Shown here piece after piece: positions 32,138 through 42,899 of a stretch of 64,000 bases of DNA (position 1 is its first letter; the number at the start of each line of letters is the position of its first letter). The notes below the pieces were generated by a model. That model worked only from the letters and a program-made list of their open reading frames with translations. It did no database searches and was not told where the DNA came from. Source of the stretch: Liolophura sinensis (Eukaryota; Mollusca; Polyplacophora; Chitonida; Chitonidae); the NCBI RefSeq assembly GCF_032854445.1, contig NC_088301.1:22003808-22067807 (forward strand). The letters run 5' to 3'. Position numbers and translations under genes: made by a program.

Positions 32138-32733
32138 TGTTACGACCCAAACTGTCTGTATTATAAAGAGATGGCTTGTTCGAAATACGGGACAGTTTAG
32201 CCGCACAAAAAAGTAACCAAAACCAGCAGATTTTTAATTTACAACAATTTATTAGCTTAACAAGAACAGATAATAAAACTTATACAAATACTAAAGTACT
32301 TAAGTTTAACAAGAAAGGATAGCAGTAGGCCTATCTATAAAAATACTGAAGTACTTACGGTGTCAAGTCCAAACGGACGCATATATTCCACAATATATAT
32401 ATCACACAGGCATAAATGCTCAGAGGCAAATTCACAAGAGGGAAAATCCACAGTATAACTGAGCATATGACGAAATATACACAAAATTCCACAGACAGGG
32501 TCCGTGTACTAATAGGCACTGTGTATACAAGAGCACAAATTAAACATACAAGTTCAGACTGAACAAGTGCTCAGTGGAGATAGGATATAACAAAGCCAGA
32601 GGCTATAGAGACACCAAATTTCAGCACAAAAGGCCTACTAAAGTAATACACAGCGAAAGCATCCAAACTCTCAATAATTCTCCTTTCCGTTCTCTGTTCT
32701 CTCCCGTCTTATATAGCCTGGTGGAATTGTCCA
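32138..32733 (-). repeat. 3' LTR (element orientation)
   Basis: Begins TGTTACGACCCAAACTGTC and ends GGAATTGTCCA on the plus strand. Nearly identical to 37613-38201, apart from a six-base indel near 32330, a few substitutions, and the GATTTTTAATTTAC/GATTTTGTTTTAC difference. Open frames inside it are not genes. Confidence 0.92.
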
Positions 32734-32773
32734 ACATTGTAAAACCACATGTAATTAAACATTTATACACAAC

Positions 32774-33682
32774 TTATACACGAGACAAGCAATCTGCAAT
32801 AACATTATCTTTTCCCTTTATATGTTTGATTTCAAGATTGTATTCCTGCAACAATAAACTCCACCGTAACAATCTCTGATTCTTTCCCTTAACTTTCTGT
32901 AGAAACACAAGTGGATTGTGATCAGTATTTACAATCACAGGTTGTCTTGAAGCTGTTACATAAACTTCAAAATGTTGCAGAGCTAAAATAACAGACAAAC
33001 ATTCTTTTTCAACAGTTGAATAATTTCTCTGAAACTTGTTAAGTTTACGAGAAAAGAAACAAACTGGATGATCAACACCAAGATTGTCCTCCTGAAGCAA
33101 AACTGCGCCTATAGCAACATCACTTGCATCAACTGCTAACTTAAAAGTTTTCTCAAAATTAGGTGCGAACTTTTAAGTATGGCTTTTATCTCATCAAAAG
33201 CAGTCTGGCACTCGTCTGACCAAGTAAACTTGCTGGACTTCTTCAACAGATGAGTCAATGGCTCACTAATAGTGGAAAAAATTGGACAGAATTTCCTGCA
33301 ATATCCAGCCATACCCAAAAGCGCTTAAGCTCCCTCTTGTTACAGGGTACAGGAAGTGTAGAAATAGCACTGACTTTTGAGTCAATAGGCTTAACTTGAC
33401 CTTGGCCGACAACATGACCCAAATATGTGACAGTGGCACAACACTTTTTACAAGATTGACGGTAAGTTTAGCCTGACTAAGTCTCTTAAACAACTGGCGT
33501 ATTCTGGAAATGTGCTGTTCCCAAGTGTCGGCGAAGATAATGACGTCATCTATGTAGACACGACACCCGTCCAAACTGGAAGTGACCTCATTCATCAGGT
33601 GTTGATACGTAGCTGGGCTATTCTTCATTCCAAACCTTGTACTGAAAGAGTCCATCGGCCGTAGCAAACGCTGAAACTTCAC
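32774..33682 (-). CDS. Second half of reverse transcriptase and RNase H (frameshifted)
   Basis: Three overlapping frames. 33266-33682 has RFGMKNSPATYQHLMNEV and the catalytic YIDDVIIFAD. 33136-33318 has GMAGYCRKFCPIFSTISEPL. 32774-33100 has FFSRKLNKFQRNYSTVEKEC and IVNTDHNPLVFLQKVKG of the gypsy RNase H, ending IADCLSRV and a TAA. At least two frameshifts divide them. Only 40 bases separate the stop from the 3' LTR, and no clear polypurine tract is seen there. Confidence 0.8.
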
Positions 33683-35624
33683 GAGCCCTAGGAGTAAGAG
33701 GAACCTGCCAAAACCCTTTTAACAGATCGAACTTTGATACATGTTTCGCCTGACCAACAGCGTCAATACAGTCATCAATACGAGGTATTGGATAATTGTC
33801 TGATTTAGTGACAGCGTTGACTTTCCTGTAATCCGTACACATTCTATATGTACCATCAGGCTTGGGTACCAAAATACATGGTGAACTCCAGTTACTGTGA
33901 CTAGGCTCGATAAAGTCATTGTCTAACAGGTACTTAATCTCATTAGAGAGGTACTTAGCCTTCACTGGGTTTAACCTGTAAGGGTGCTGTTTAATAGGTG
34001 AGGCATCACCAACATCAACATCGTGAAAGATGACATCAGTTCTTGATGGTACATCCGGAAACAAATGTGAAAACTCAAAAGCAAGTTCAGACAGTTGCTG
34101 TTGCTGAATGGGTTCCAGATGTTGCAGTTTAGAATCAAGTTGTTTTAAGACATCTGAATTCTGAAGCTTTGAAGAATTGAGCTTAGAATCAACCAACTGT
34201 TCGCCAATATCATCTGTATTACAGCAACTCTGGTCAATGTCAGCAGCAACAACATTAACAGAATGTACAGCAGTGTTGTCAGTGTCACTTCTGTTTACAT
34301 AGGGTTTCAGCATGTTAATATGACATAACTGACTTGATTTGCGCCGATCACGTGTTTTAACAACATAGTTAAGCTCACTCAGCTTTTTGTCAACAACATA
34401 TGGACCAAAATATCTGACATCAAAGCATTTACCAGGTACAGGTAACAATACTAAAACTTTCTGACCAGGTTGAAATGACCGAACAAGAGATTTCTCATCA
34501 TATCTACGTTTCATATTCTTCTGAGTACATTCAAGATTGGCTTTAGCCAATTCACATGCTCTGACAAGCTTAGCACGAAAATCCGATACATAATCCAAAA
34601 TATTTACATTACTTGTGTCATCATTGAGAAACTGTTCCTTGTAAATTAACAAAGGTCCTCTAACAGTATGTCCAAATACTAAATCAAATGGACTGAAACC
34701 CAATGATTCTTGTTCTGACTCTCGAACAGCAAACATAAGAAATGGAATACCTTCATCCCAATCTTTCTCTGTATCATAACAATAAGTCTTAATCATGTTC
34801 TTTAATGTTTGGTGAAATCTTTCAATTGCACCTTGACTTTCTGGGTGGTAGGCAGACGACTTGTATTGTTTAATGCCTAACTGGTACATAACTTGCTGAA
34901 AAATACCAGACATAAAGTTTGAACCTTGATCAGACTGTATGGATTTGGGTAAACCAAACAGAGTAAAAAACTTTGTTAAAGCTTTTACAACAGACTTGGT
35001 GTTTATATTCCTTAAAGGAACAGCTTCGGGAAATCTGGTTGCTGTACACATAATAGTTAACACATACTGATTTCCAGACTTCGTCTTAGGTAGAGGGCCT
35101 ACACAATCAATCAATATTTTGCTGAATGGCTCTTGAAAAGCTGGTACAGGCTCTAATGGTGCCTTAGGAATAGTCTGATTGGGCTTACCCACTACCTGGC
35201 ATGTATGACATGATTTTCAAAACTGGGTTACATCTCCCTTTAATCCTGGCCAAAAGAAGTGGTTCAGTATCCTGTAGTAGGTCTTGTTAACACCCAAGTG
35301 ACCAGCTAATGGCATTTCATGTGTCATACGTAAAATTTCAGTTCGGTATGCCTTAGGTGCAACAATCTGATGTTTAACAGCCCAGTCATCATCAACAGAT
35401 ACATCAGGTGGTCTCCATTTACGCATAAGTATATCAGATTTGACATAATAACACACAGGTTCAGATGAAATAACACAATCATCGAGAGCTTTGTCAAACA
35501 AACATGAAATTTCCGGGTCTTTATGCTGTTCAGTTACAAGCTGATGTTTAGAAACATTTGATATGTCACTAGGTGTACAATGGTCTGATTCATCATTATC
35601 AATGCAGTCGCCTTGAGTAAACAT
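33618..35624 (-). CDS. Integrase and first half of reverse transcriptase
   Basis: One frame, interrupted by a TGA at about 35214-35216. In order: HHCC finger (HLGVNKTYYRILNHFF ... KSCHTC), integrase core with Asp in ILIDCVGPLP, Asp in SDQGSNF and Glu in HPESQGAIERF, a GPY/F module (FGPYVVDKKLSELNYVV), a linker, then RT fingers and palm: PYRLNPVKAKYL, SSPCILVPKPDGTYRMCTDY, VSKFDLLKGFWQVPL. The frame ends after GLFQYKVW. A few bases appear missing at about 33655. Confidence 0.85.
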
Positions 35625-36876
35625 TTGTGTCCGTTACTGTGTTTTTGCCGTTATCAAAAAGTTTGTTTGACATAGACCTCGTTACAGCACAAGAGGGATA
35701 CAAATCTGGAATTTCTTTCTCGACAGGATCAACAGTTTGATTTAAACAAGGTTTATCCGTCACAATAGGATTAACCATTACTTTGTCACCAGCAAGACCA
35801 TTGCCAAGTAGTAGATGAATTCCTTTAAAAGGCAAAGTAGGCCTAATGCCGACAGTAACAGGACCCGAAATAATATCTGATGACAAGTAAGCTTTGTGAA
35901 GAGGCACAGATTCAAATTCAGCAGAGCTTACACCTCTAATTAATACATTTGATCCAGAATATGACTCATCAGAAAATGGCAAAACATCTTGTAACAATAA
36001 AGACTGAGAAGCTCCAGTATCTCTTAATACCCTGACCTTTGTATCACAAGACATGTCACTTTTAAGTGAGACTTTACCGTCACAAATAAATGGCTCAAAA
36101 ACCTTCATAACATTATCCTGTGAATTCTGTGTACAATCTACTGGTGGAGTCTTAACATAATCAAATGCATCAACATTGTTCACTATATCAGACTTTTTAG
36201 CAGTAACACACAAACCAGTAGGCTTGGAGCCACCCTCCTGTTCTTGCCTTCTCTTTAAAGCATAACAATTTGATATGACATGGCCTGGTTTCCTACAAAA
36301 ATTACGTGTAACCCTGCTAAACTGTCTATCAGTAAATGTATGGTCAGACCTTCGTTGAGTAGTGTTCGAATTAACAGGTCTTCTTTGATCACCTGATTTG
36401 TCAAAATTTTGAGCCTGTTTCGGTGGGCCTGAATTTGGGTCAAATGAACCGCTGGAAAAGGGTTGAGGCTTTCTAAATGTAGACGGCTTTTTCTGAAATG
36501 AGACCTTATGTGTAACCGTGTATGTATCGGCCATAGTGGCTGCTGCTTCTAATGTATCAGCCTCTTTGTCCTCAGTGAAAGTTCTGACATCATCATTAAT
36601 ACACCTTTTAATCTTCAATCCAGAATGATCTGTTTTCAACTTTTCATAATCATTACCTACACTTTTAGCATAACACCACCGCTCAAACAATTGTTCCTTC
36701 TGCCTAGCAAATTCAATGTAAGTCTGATCTCTTTTCTCAAAATTTCTAAATTTCTGCCGATAGGCCTCTGGCACAAGCTCGTATCTTTTTAAGATAACAT
36801 CTTTCACAAAATCATAATCTGCAACCTGTTCTGTTGATAACTCTGTGTATATATCCATAGCTTTGCCAGTTAACAC
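35599..36876 (-). CDS. Gag C-terminal part, zinc knuckle and aspartic protease
   Basis: Reads LTGKAMDIYTELSTEQVADY (capsid-like helical region), then a zinc knuckle FCRKPGHVISNCYALKR (C-x-x-x-G-H-x(4)-C; the first Cys of a standard CCHC is missing), then the protease active site VLRDTGASQSLLL, about residue 275 of this frame. Ends near an indel before the integrase frame. The partner protein would be made as one polyprotein. Confidence 0.8.
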   Translation of the reverse strand: MLTGKAMDIYTELSTEQVADYDFVKDVILKRYELVPEAYRQKFRNFEKRDQTYIEFARQKEQLFERWCYAKSVGNDYEKLKTDHSGLKIKRCINDDVRTFTEDKEADTLEAAATMADTYTVTHKVSFQKKPSTFRKPQPFSSGSFDPNSGPPKQAQNFDKSGDQRRPVNSNTTQRRSDHTFTDRQFSRVTRNFCRKPGHVISNCYALKRRQEQEGGSKPTGLCVTAKKSDIVNNVDAFDYVKTPPVDCTQNSQDNVMKVFEPFICDGKVSLKSDMSCDTKVRVLRDTGASQSLLLQDVLPFSDESYSGSNVLIRGVSSAEFESVPLHKAYLSSDIISGPVTVGIRPTLPFKGIHLLLGNGLAGDKVMVNPIVTDKPCLNQTVDPVEKEIPDLYPSCAVTRSMSNKLFDNGKNTVTDTNVYSRRLH

Positions 36877-36990
36877 ACTCTGTAAAAGGGTAGTCCAAAA
36901 CTTTTTAGGCCACTCTAAATTCTGAGCAATCTTCTCAAACTGTAGAAAAATATTTATCTACATCAGTTTCACGAAATTGTGGCACCAATC

Positions 36991-37494
36991 TTATGTTTCT
37001 AGCGACGTCAAATTTTGAGGCATATCAGAAAAACTTAAGCCAGACCTATCTCCTTCTAGTTTCCTTGCTTCAATTTCGCTCTGAAGTCTCAATTTCTCCA
37101 ATTCGAACACTCTTTCATTTTCCCTTTCTCTAAACAACCTTTCATTTTCTCTTTCCTTAAACAATCTTTCTTTTTCTTTTTCTTTAAACAATCTTTCATT
37201 TTCTTTTTCTTTAAACAATCTTTCATTTTCCCTTTCCTTTAGTTCTAACTCCTTCAGTTTTATTACAGTGGAATCATCGCCCTCAGGCCTGTACGCATCT
37301 AATGCACTTTCATCAAACTCCTGTAATTCTACCAAACACTTAGCAATACTAAACTGCATATCTTTCTTACGTAAGGATCTTTTGATATTAAGATTCAGGT
37401 ACTTGCTTAAAGCATACAAATCATTCTTATTTAACACATCAAAAATATCCTGATCTGGCGCTTCCATAAACTCGTCGGGCTTAAAATCCGACAT
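36991..37494 (-). CDS. Gag, N-terminal part
   Basis: Starts MSDFKPDEFMEAPDQDIFDV. Residues about 85-145 are a charged coiled coil built of repeats of the type KEKENERLF / RERENERLF. It ends in a stop after a shift of frame. The next segment (NIRLVPQFRETDVDKYF, then FEKIAQNLEWPKKFWTTLL) lies in other frames between 36876 and 37020, so two indels separate it from the rest of gag. Confidence 0.75.
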   Translation of the reverse strand: MSDFKPDEFMEAPDQDIFDVLNKNDLYALSKYLNLNIKRSLRKKDMQFSIAKCLVELQEFDESALDAYRPEGDDSTVIKLKELELKERENERLFKEKENERLFKEKEKERLFKERENERLFRERENERVFELEKLRLQSEIEARKLEGDRSGLSFSDMPQNLTSLET

Positions 37495-37591
37495 GATGAA
37501 TAAAATCTGCTGGCAAAATTTACTACAAAGTCAAAGACTAGAAAAATGACACAACTTACACAAAATCCTTTCAATTCCAATTCAAATTCAC

Positions 37592-37609
37592 TTCCCGGAC
37601 AAGCCCCCA
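37592..37609 (-). other. Primer-binding site, tRNA-Pro-like
   Basis: TGGGGGCTTGTCCGGGAA on the minus strand, three bases inside the 5' LTR. It resembles the known tRNA-Pro primer sites of some retroviruses (TGGGGGCTCGTCCGGGAT) with two differences. Confidence 0.7.
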
Positions 37610-37612
37610 ATT

Positions 37613-38201
37613 TGTTACGACCCAAACTGTCTGTATTATAAAGAGATGGCTTGTTCGAAATACAGGACAGTTTAGCCGCACAAAAAAGTAACCAAAACCA
37701 GCAGATTTTGTTTTACAACAATTTATTAGCTTAACAAGAACAGATAATAAAACTTATACAAATACTAAAGTACTTAAGTTTAACAAGAAAGGATAGCAGT
37801 ATCTATAAAAATACTGAAGTACTTACGGTGTCAAGTCCAAACGGACGCATATATTCCACAATATATATACCACACAGGCATAAATGCTCAGAGGCAAATT
37901 CACAAGAGGGAAAATCCACAGTATAACTGAGTGTATGACGAAATATACACAAAATTCCACAGACAGGGTCCGTGTACTAATAGGCACTGTGTATACAAGA
38001 GCACAAATTAAACATACAAGTTCAGACTGAACAAGTGCTCAGTGGAGATAGGATATAACAAAGCCAGAGGCTATAGAGACACCAAATTTCAGCACAAAAG
38101 GCCTACTAAAGTAATACACAGCGAAAGCATCCAAACTCTCAATAATTCTCCTTTCCGTTCTCTGTTCTCTCCCGTCTTATATAGCCTGGTGGAATTGTCC
38201 A
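37613..38201 (-). repeat. 5' LTR (element orientation)
   Basis: Partner of 32138-32733, with the same TG...CA ends. The high identity by eye suggests a recent insertion. Flanked on the low side by three bases and then the primer-binding site. Confidence 0.92.
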
Positions 38202-38525
38202 GAATAAGAAAATTCTTGAACACTTGATGTAAACAAACAGGAACCGAACTGAGCGCATTCTGGAATATCCTAAGGTAGAGGCAGACAGCACTCCCTGAAC
38301 TTAGCATATGTAAACAGTGGCAAGCTATATTTATAAACTGACGGCAGTCGTGCATATAACATATACTCGATACTCGTACTTACTGATCACTTACTGATGT
38401 CGCTTCACTAAACTTATCTATGTGATATCACTACGCGGTTAGACGTCGGCGCAGTTTCCGAAAAGTTTAAATCGTAATGATTTTTTCCGCTATAAATTTA
38501 TTATAAGGCATGAATGGGATAAATA

Positions 38526-38641
38526 GGATATGAAATTTGTGACCCGCGATATCAAATTTAATAAACTCGAATGGTAGATTTCATTTTTTCCTCTCCGGAG
38601 GCTCGAATTTGATATGTTCGGGTCACTCATTACATATCCTC
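38526..38641. repeat. Long imperfect hairpin
   Basis: AGGATATGAAATTTGTGACC ... ATATCAAATTTAATAAACTCG faces CTCGAATTTGATATG...GGGTCACTCATTACATATCCT. Arms of about 45 bases with a short GC-rich centre (CTCTCCGGAGG). MITE-like. 38202-38525 and 38642-39900 otherwise show no gene. Confidence 0.6.
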
Positions 38642-40254
38642 TATATACATACAGCATTGCTATATATCACTAAACACGAGACGCCCGACGGACTTGAAAA
38701 AAGAAAAAGCAACCCAGAACTCACCAACTCTGCCTGGCAACTGGACAACAGACCTGACCGTCACAATGACAATAACTAGCTCTTTGATGGATGCAGGCCT
38801 ACATGGGCCCTCACTAGCCAACTGCTTGAGAACCGGATGTTATCGGAGTTTTCGGATTCAGATTACTGCTGTGTACTTTCATTATAACGTATTTACACGA
38901 ATTGTCCCATTACTTTTAATATCACTACTGACTCAACGATGATTAACAACAAGTTGGGTTACACATAGTTTGTAGACTCTAATGGTGGGGGGGGGAGGGG
39001 TGAGATTGAACCCTTTTTATTGCTGAAGATAAAAAAGTCCTACTGTGTGACGTGACTTGTCAGAAAATGTAAGACAACTATCGCGGGATCACATTTACAA
39101 TAATATAGGCGTCTGAAAAAAGATATTTAGAGTACACGAGGACGGGAGAAGATTAAGGAGCTGAACGTTTGTAAACTTGAGAAGTTTCGAAAGGAAAGAG
39201 GTGTTATTGGTACCTCTGGAACACGATGAGACAAGTGATCCGCAAGGCAATGTCTACAGAGTTTGCCTAACATTTTTCACAGGTCATATGATACAGGAGG
39301 AATGTATCCTTCAAACATAAAAGGGTTTGAACTCGAAACTCCGGGTGGCACGTCTGATTAAAGATGAATACGATATTCATCAAGTGAGATACATTTAAGA
39401 CAGATATTTTAGAGAATTAGAAAATTTGTCTACACCTCTGTAAATTTCTTCTCTCAACCAAATTTTTTTTGAAAATTAACAGAACGTATGTTGTGTGATA
39501 GATGCTAGAACGTATTCTGTTACTTCAGGAGATTATTCCATCATGGCAGGAAATTATTCCGTTAAATAAAGCAAACATATTCAAATAATTCAAAATAAAG
39601 ATTGCATTAGACTAACAGGTAAACATTATGTTGAATATGACACTGCATTATGTTATAATAGAATACATTACACTAACAGACTTCCTTTTTAAATGAGCAT
39701 TATTTTCTTTTTTTTTACTTTTACAGGAACACTGGCGGCTGAATTTGTACAGGGTGCAACAGGACAAAATTAATTCACACAATTTGTAGAATTCGAAGGC
39801 GTCTTATCAAACAGTATTTTTCCAATTTTCGCTTGCCTATATAGTAGAAATCGACGAGTCGAGAAGACAAATCGCAACGTTTGAAGGCCACCGTTGAAGT
39901 AACATCTGACCTGTTTTCGTTTGCCTAGTCGAATTAGATGGCTCAGTACGACAAATGGAATCGTGTGAGTGTTGCTTTAGTGATTATCCTTGGCTCTGCT
40001 GCGACTTGATGCAGTTTTGTGTATTTAACCAAGATACTCTGCATATATAAATTCTAAACGAATGTAGTGTAAGCCAACTCCATTTCACCAGTTAGGACAT
40101 CCTGTTACGCCATATTATATTGACTATGGATACAATACTTGCACGAAAGCCTGCAGTGTAGGCATCTGCCTACATCTCTGTTGTGTGGGACGACGGCTTT
40201 CACTACATTGAGTGTAGGCCGTACACTATAGATTTTGACTGTTTATTAAGAAAA
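38642..40254. other. Intergenic, no gene seen
   Basis: AT-rich single-copy-looking sequence. A short ATG-started frame (39938-39964, MAQYDKWNR) runs straight into a good donor (GTGAGT) and could be a first coding exon, but nothing downstream supports it. Confidence 0.4.
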
Positions 40255-40380
40255 ATACACATTTTATTGATAGATTTTATTGGTGTTTTACGTTGTACTC
40301 AAGAATATTACACTCACTCCGACGGCGGCCAGGATAATGGTGATGGAAACCCACGATCATTCTCAGATGACAAACCAAAT
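40255..40380 (-). mobile_element. SINE family A tail, reverse
   Basis: TTGATAGATTTTATTGGTG, TTACGTTGTACTCAAGAATATTAC, GACGGCGGCCAGGATAATGG, AACCCACGATCATTCTCAG. Confidence 0.6.
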
Positions 40381-41715
40381 CATGTGAACGCAGCTTAAAT
40401 ACAGATACACAAAATTTAGCTGCATTTTTTACTTCTAAAAATAAGTCAAACTAAGCTTGGAGATAATTTCAGAGAAGTAGCCTTTCCGCTATAAGGCTAA
40501 CTTTCACTTAGCTTTTCGCACCACCCTCGTGATTGATCCAGAATGACGCACAGCCTATCTCTATAAGAGCATTGCTGGCATAAGACACAATAACCAAATG
40601 AACCACAATTCTGATCTCAATTGCTCCCAACCTGGGCTTGTAGGAATGTTTGAGGAACACATTACAGTACATTACTGGAAGTTACAATAAACGACACCTA
40701 ACTACTTATAACAGCGTTGTTTTAACACTAGGCGAGGTATTAAAATCACAAAACTCAAGCCATTATGTTATGTGCTAAACTGTTCAGCAGAAGATGATGA
40801 TCTTGCGAGCTAAAAACCTATTGTTTTTGCTGCAAATGTCTCCCTTCTTCTTAAATATGTCATCACCAAGTCGCTAGAGGTACCTGCTGGTGTCTAAACC
40901 GTACCCGCCATACTGTCGAAGTATGGAAATATCCATGATACCCATGTGCAGTACTGGGGTATCAATCAGGTTTGCATATTTGGTTCAAACTGGTTGTTAG
41001 TGGGGGGGTTTTTTTGTCTTTTTTTTTTAAACCCCATAATTAAGACTATTTCATTAACAAGCTACGATGTAGCTCAGTTCAACGGAGGCCGGGGGAGGGG
41101 GGGCGTAGTGCACCAGCAAGGCTGTGCATCCCCGATGCTTGGCAAATCTCTAACGGCCTGCGATATAGGACAACAGGCTTGCAAGTCATGTAGAACTGGA
41201 AGACTGAGTAAATGCTCACGCATGGGCGCCGGCAAACACATATTGTCACCGACGCCAGTCAAATGAAAAATGAAAAAGAGAAATCCAGAAATTTTATACC
41301 GGCAATTAAGTAATGTAACTCTATTCATGTAGGAACAAACATTATGGTATTTCCTGATGAGGTAAAAGGCAGTGATCTAACATGTATTTATTTGTTTCAT
41401 TGTCCTTTTTTTTACGCCGTTCTAAACATTCATAACAGTCATCCAAACGTTTAATCATGACTGATGGATGTACGTCAGATTACAGCGCTTTTCGTCGGAA
41501 AAGTGAGATCCGTTTTGTTTACACTATTTCTGTCAGTCTGATGCGTCATGACGACTTTGTACCGGATGTCAGTTTAAGAAGTGATATCAGTATCATTTAG
41601 TTTTATCGGACAATACTCCACCAGGCGTTAATGTTACACATGTAACTGCCGGCCCTCTTCGAATCTGCGGCTCTGATTGGACTCAACGGATGTAATCTCT
41701 ATACCGATAACAGAA

Positions 41716-41721
41716 TATAAA
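41716..41721 (+). promoter_or_regulatory. TATA box for a possible gene starting at 41786
   Basis: TATAAA in GAATATAAAGC, 70 bases upstream of the ATG, so transcription would start near 41746-41750 and leave a leader of about 38 bases. Confidence 0.4.
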
Positions 41722-41785
41722 GCTATTTATAGAGACGTTACTAGCCATGAATTGAAAGTTATCAAGCAGTAAGAAAGATTGAACA

Positions 41786-41861
41786 ATGCTGTACGCATGT
41801 GTTATGCTGATGTTTATCGTCGTATCGTACTTTACTCCACTTGGCGACGAGGAGTCAAAAG
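41786..41861 (+). CDS. Possible signal-peptide first exon
   Basis: ATG in context AACAATGC opens MLYACVMLMFIVVSYFTPLG and then DEESK, a convincing secretory signal peptide, ending at AAAG|GTATTG in phase 1. The nearest good acceptor is TTTCTTTCAG at about 42894. From there the phase-1 frame gives only about ten more residues before a TAG, so the product would be a short secreted peptide or another exon is missed. Unsupported beyond these signals. Confidence 0.4.
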
Positions 41862-42674
41862 GTATTGAAGGACAATAAAATTAATGAGTAAATTATATAT
41901 ATTCTCAATGTAACTGTACGATATGCAGTAAGCTGACGTAAATAGCGTTGAGCTTTCATTGGAAGAATACTGTATATAATCTGTATAGATTTACAATAAT
42001 ATATTTAAACGGATCAAACATATAGCATGACAATATATGAAGAATATAAAGAAAATGTCGGTGTCTCCATTACGTTAAATGTACATGTAAGGTAACACAC
42101 GATGTGCGGGGCGTCTGTGAACCAGCCTAAACTTAGACTTGTTCATTTTCCATAAAGCTCGGAAGTGGACATATGATGTGCAATGTACATCCTTAGGACC
42201 ATGAAATGGACACAATGAAGTCATCATATTGAATTCCATGTAAGAAACTAGCGAGAGGAAAAAATCCTTACCATTTGTTTGTACACATTATGATTCTGGG
42301 TTTGTCTCATTATTAACATACATTGTAAGTGCAGATGGAAAGATATCACACAGACACATAGACGTGGATGAATAGATATTACATAGATATAGAAGGATAT
42401 AGAAAGATGCAGGAAAACACTACATCAAGAGGGGAACCAGTGCTAGAAGGGGCGGCCATTAGATTAAAGTACACGCAGTTCAATAAGCCGTGTACTAAGG
42501 TTTCTTGTCGGTGAAACTGAATGAACATCACGTGATCAATACATTACACTCGAACTGGCGGTGCTGCTTACTTCAGATGAAAAACATTGACCACGAACCT
42601 AATGTGAACGATGGACAACGATGGACACAGATATGTCATAGCTGTGGCTCAGTGGCCATCCTACACTGTCTTAT

Positions 42675-42676
42675 CG

Positions 42677-42707
<31 letters not shown>

Positions 42708-42835
42708 TATTGCTGTTTACGCTGTTCTCAAAATATTTCACTTGTACGACGGTGGTCATCATTATGGTGGGAGAAAACCGAGAGAAACCAACGACCATCC
42801 GCAGGTTGCTGACATATCTGCCCATAAGTTTGTCC
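42675..42835 (-). mobile_element. SINE family A tail, reverse
   Basis: TTATTTATTTATTTATTTAT tail, TTTACGCTGTTCTCAAAATATTTC, GACGGTGGTCATCATTATGGTGGG, CGACCATCCGCAGGTTGCTG. Confidence 0.75.
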
Positions 42836-42899
42836 GTTTCATAGTGTAGTGTAATTTTTGAGACTGTCCAAACAAATATGTCAATTTCTTTCAGGGGCT

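Larger units (their letters stand above)
32138..38201 (-). mobile_element. Ty3/gypsy LTR retrotransposon, Gmr1-like order, broken frames
   Basis: A 6,064-bp element read on the minus strand: 5' LTR 37613-38201, tRNA-Pro-like primer site 37592-37609, gag, aspartic protease, integrase, reverse transcriptase, RNase H, 3' LTR 32138-32733. Integrase precedes reverse transcriptase, the order described for Gmr1-like elements within Ty3/gypsy and unlike the usual gypsy order. RT sequence and the GPY/F motif are gypsy-like. Frameshifts in gag, a TGA in the integrase finger and breaks in RT make this copy inactive as read. Flanking five bases (CTATA and GAATA) are not an exact duplication. Confidence 0.9.

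Noticed and set aside
32574-32879. Open frame MEIGYNKARGYRD..., also present at 38042-38227
   Set aside because: It lies in both LTRs and is antisense to the element. Its start is shared only because the LTRs are copies.
39938-39964. MAQYDKWNR followed by a GTGAGT donor as a first exon
   Set aside because: Nine codons and one donor are too little. No downstream exon or promoter was found.
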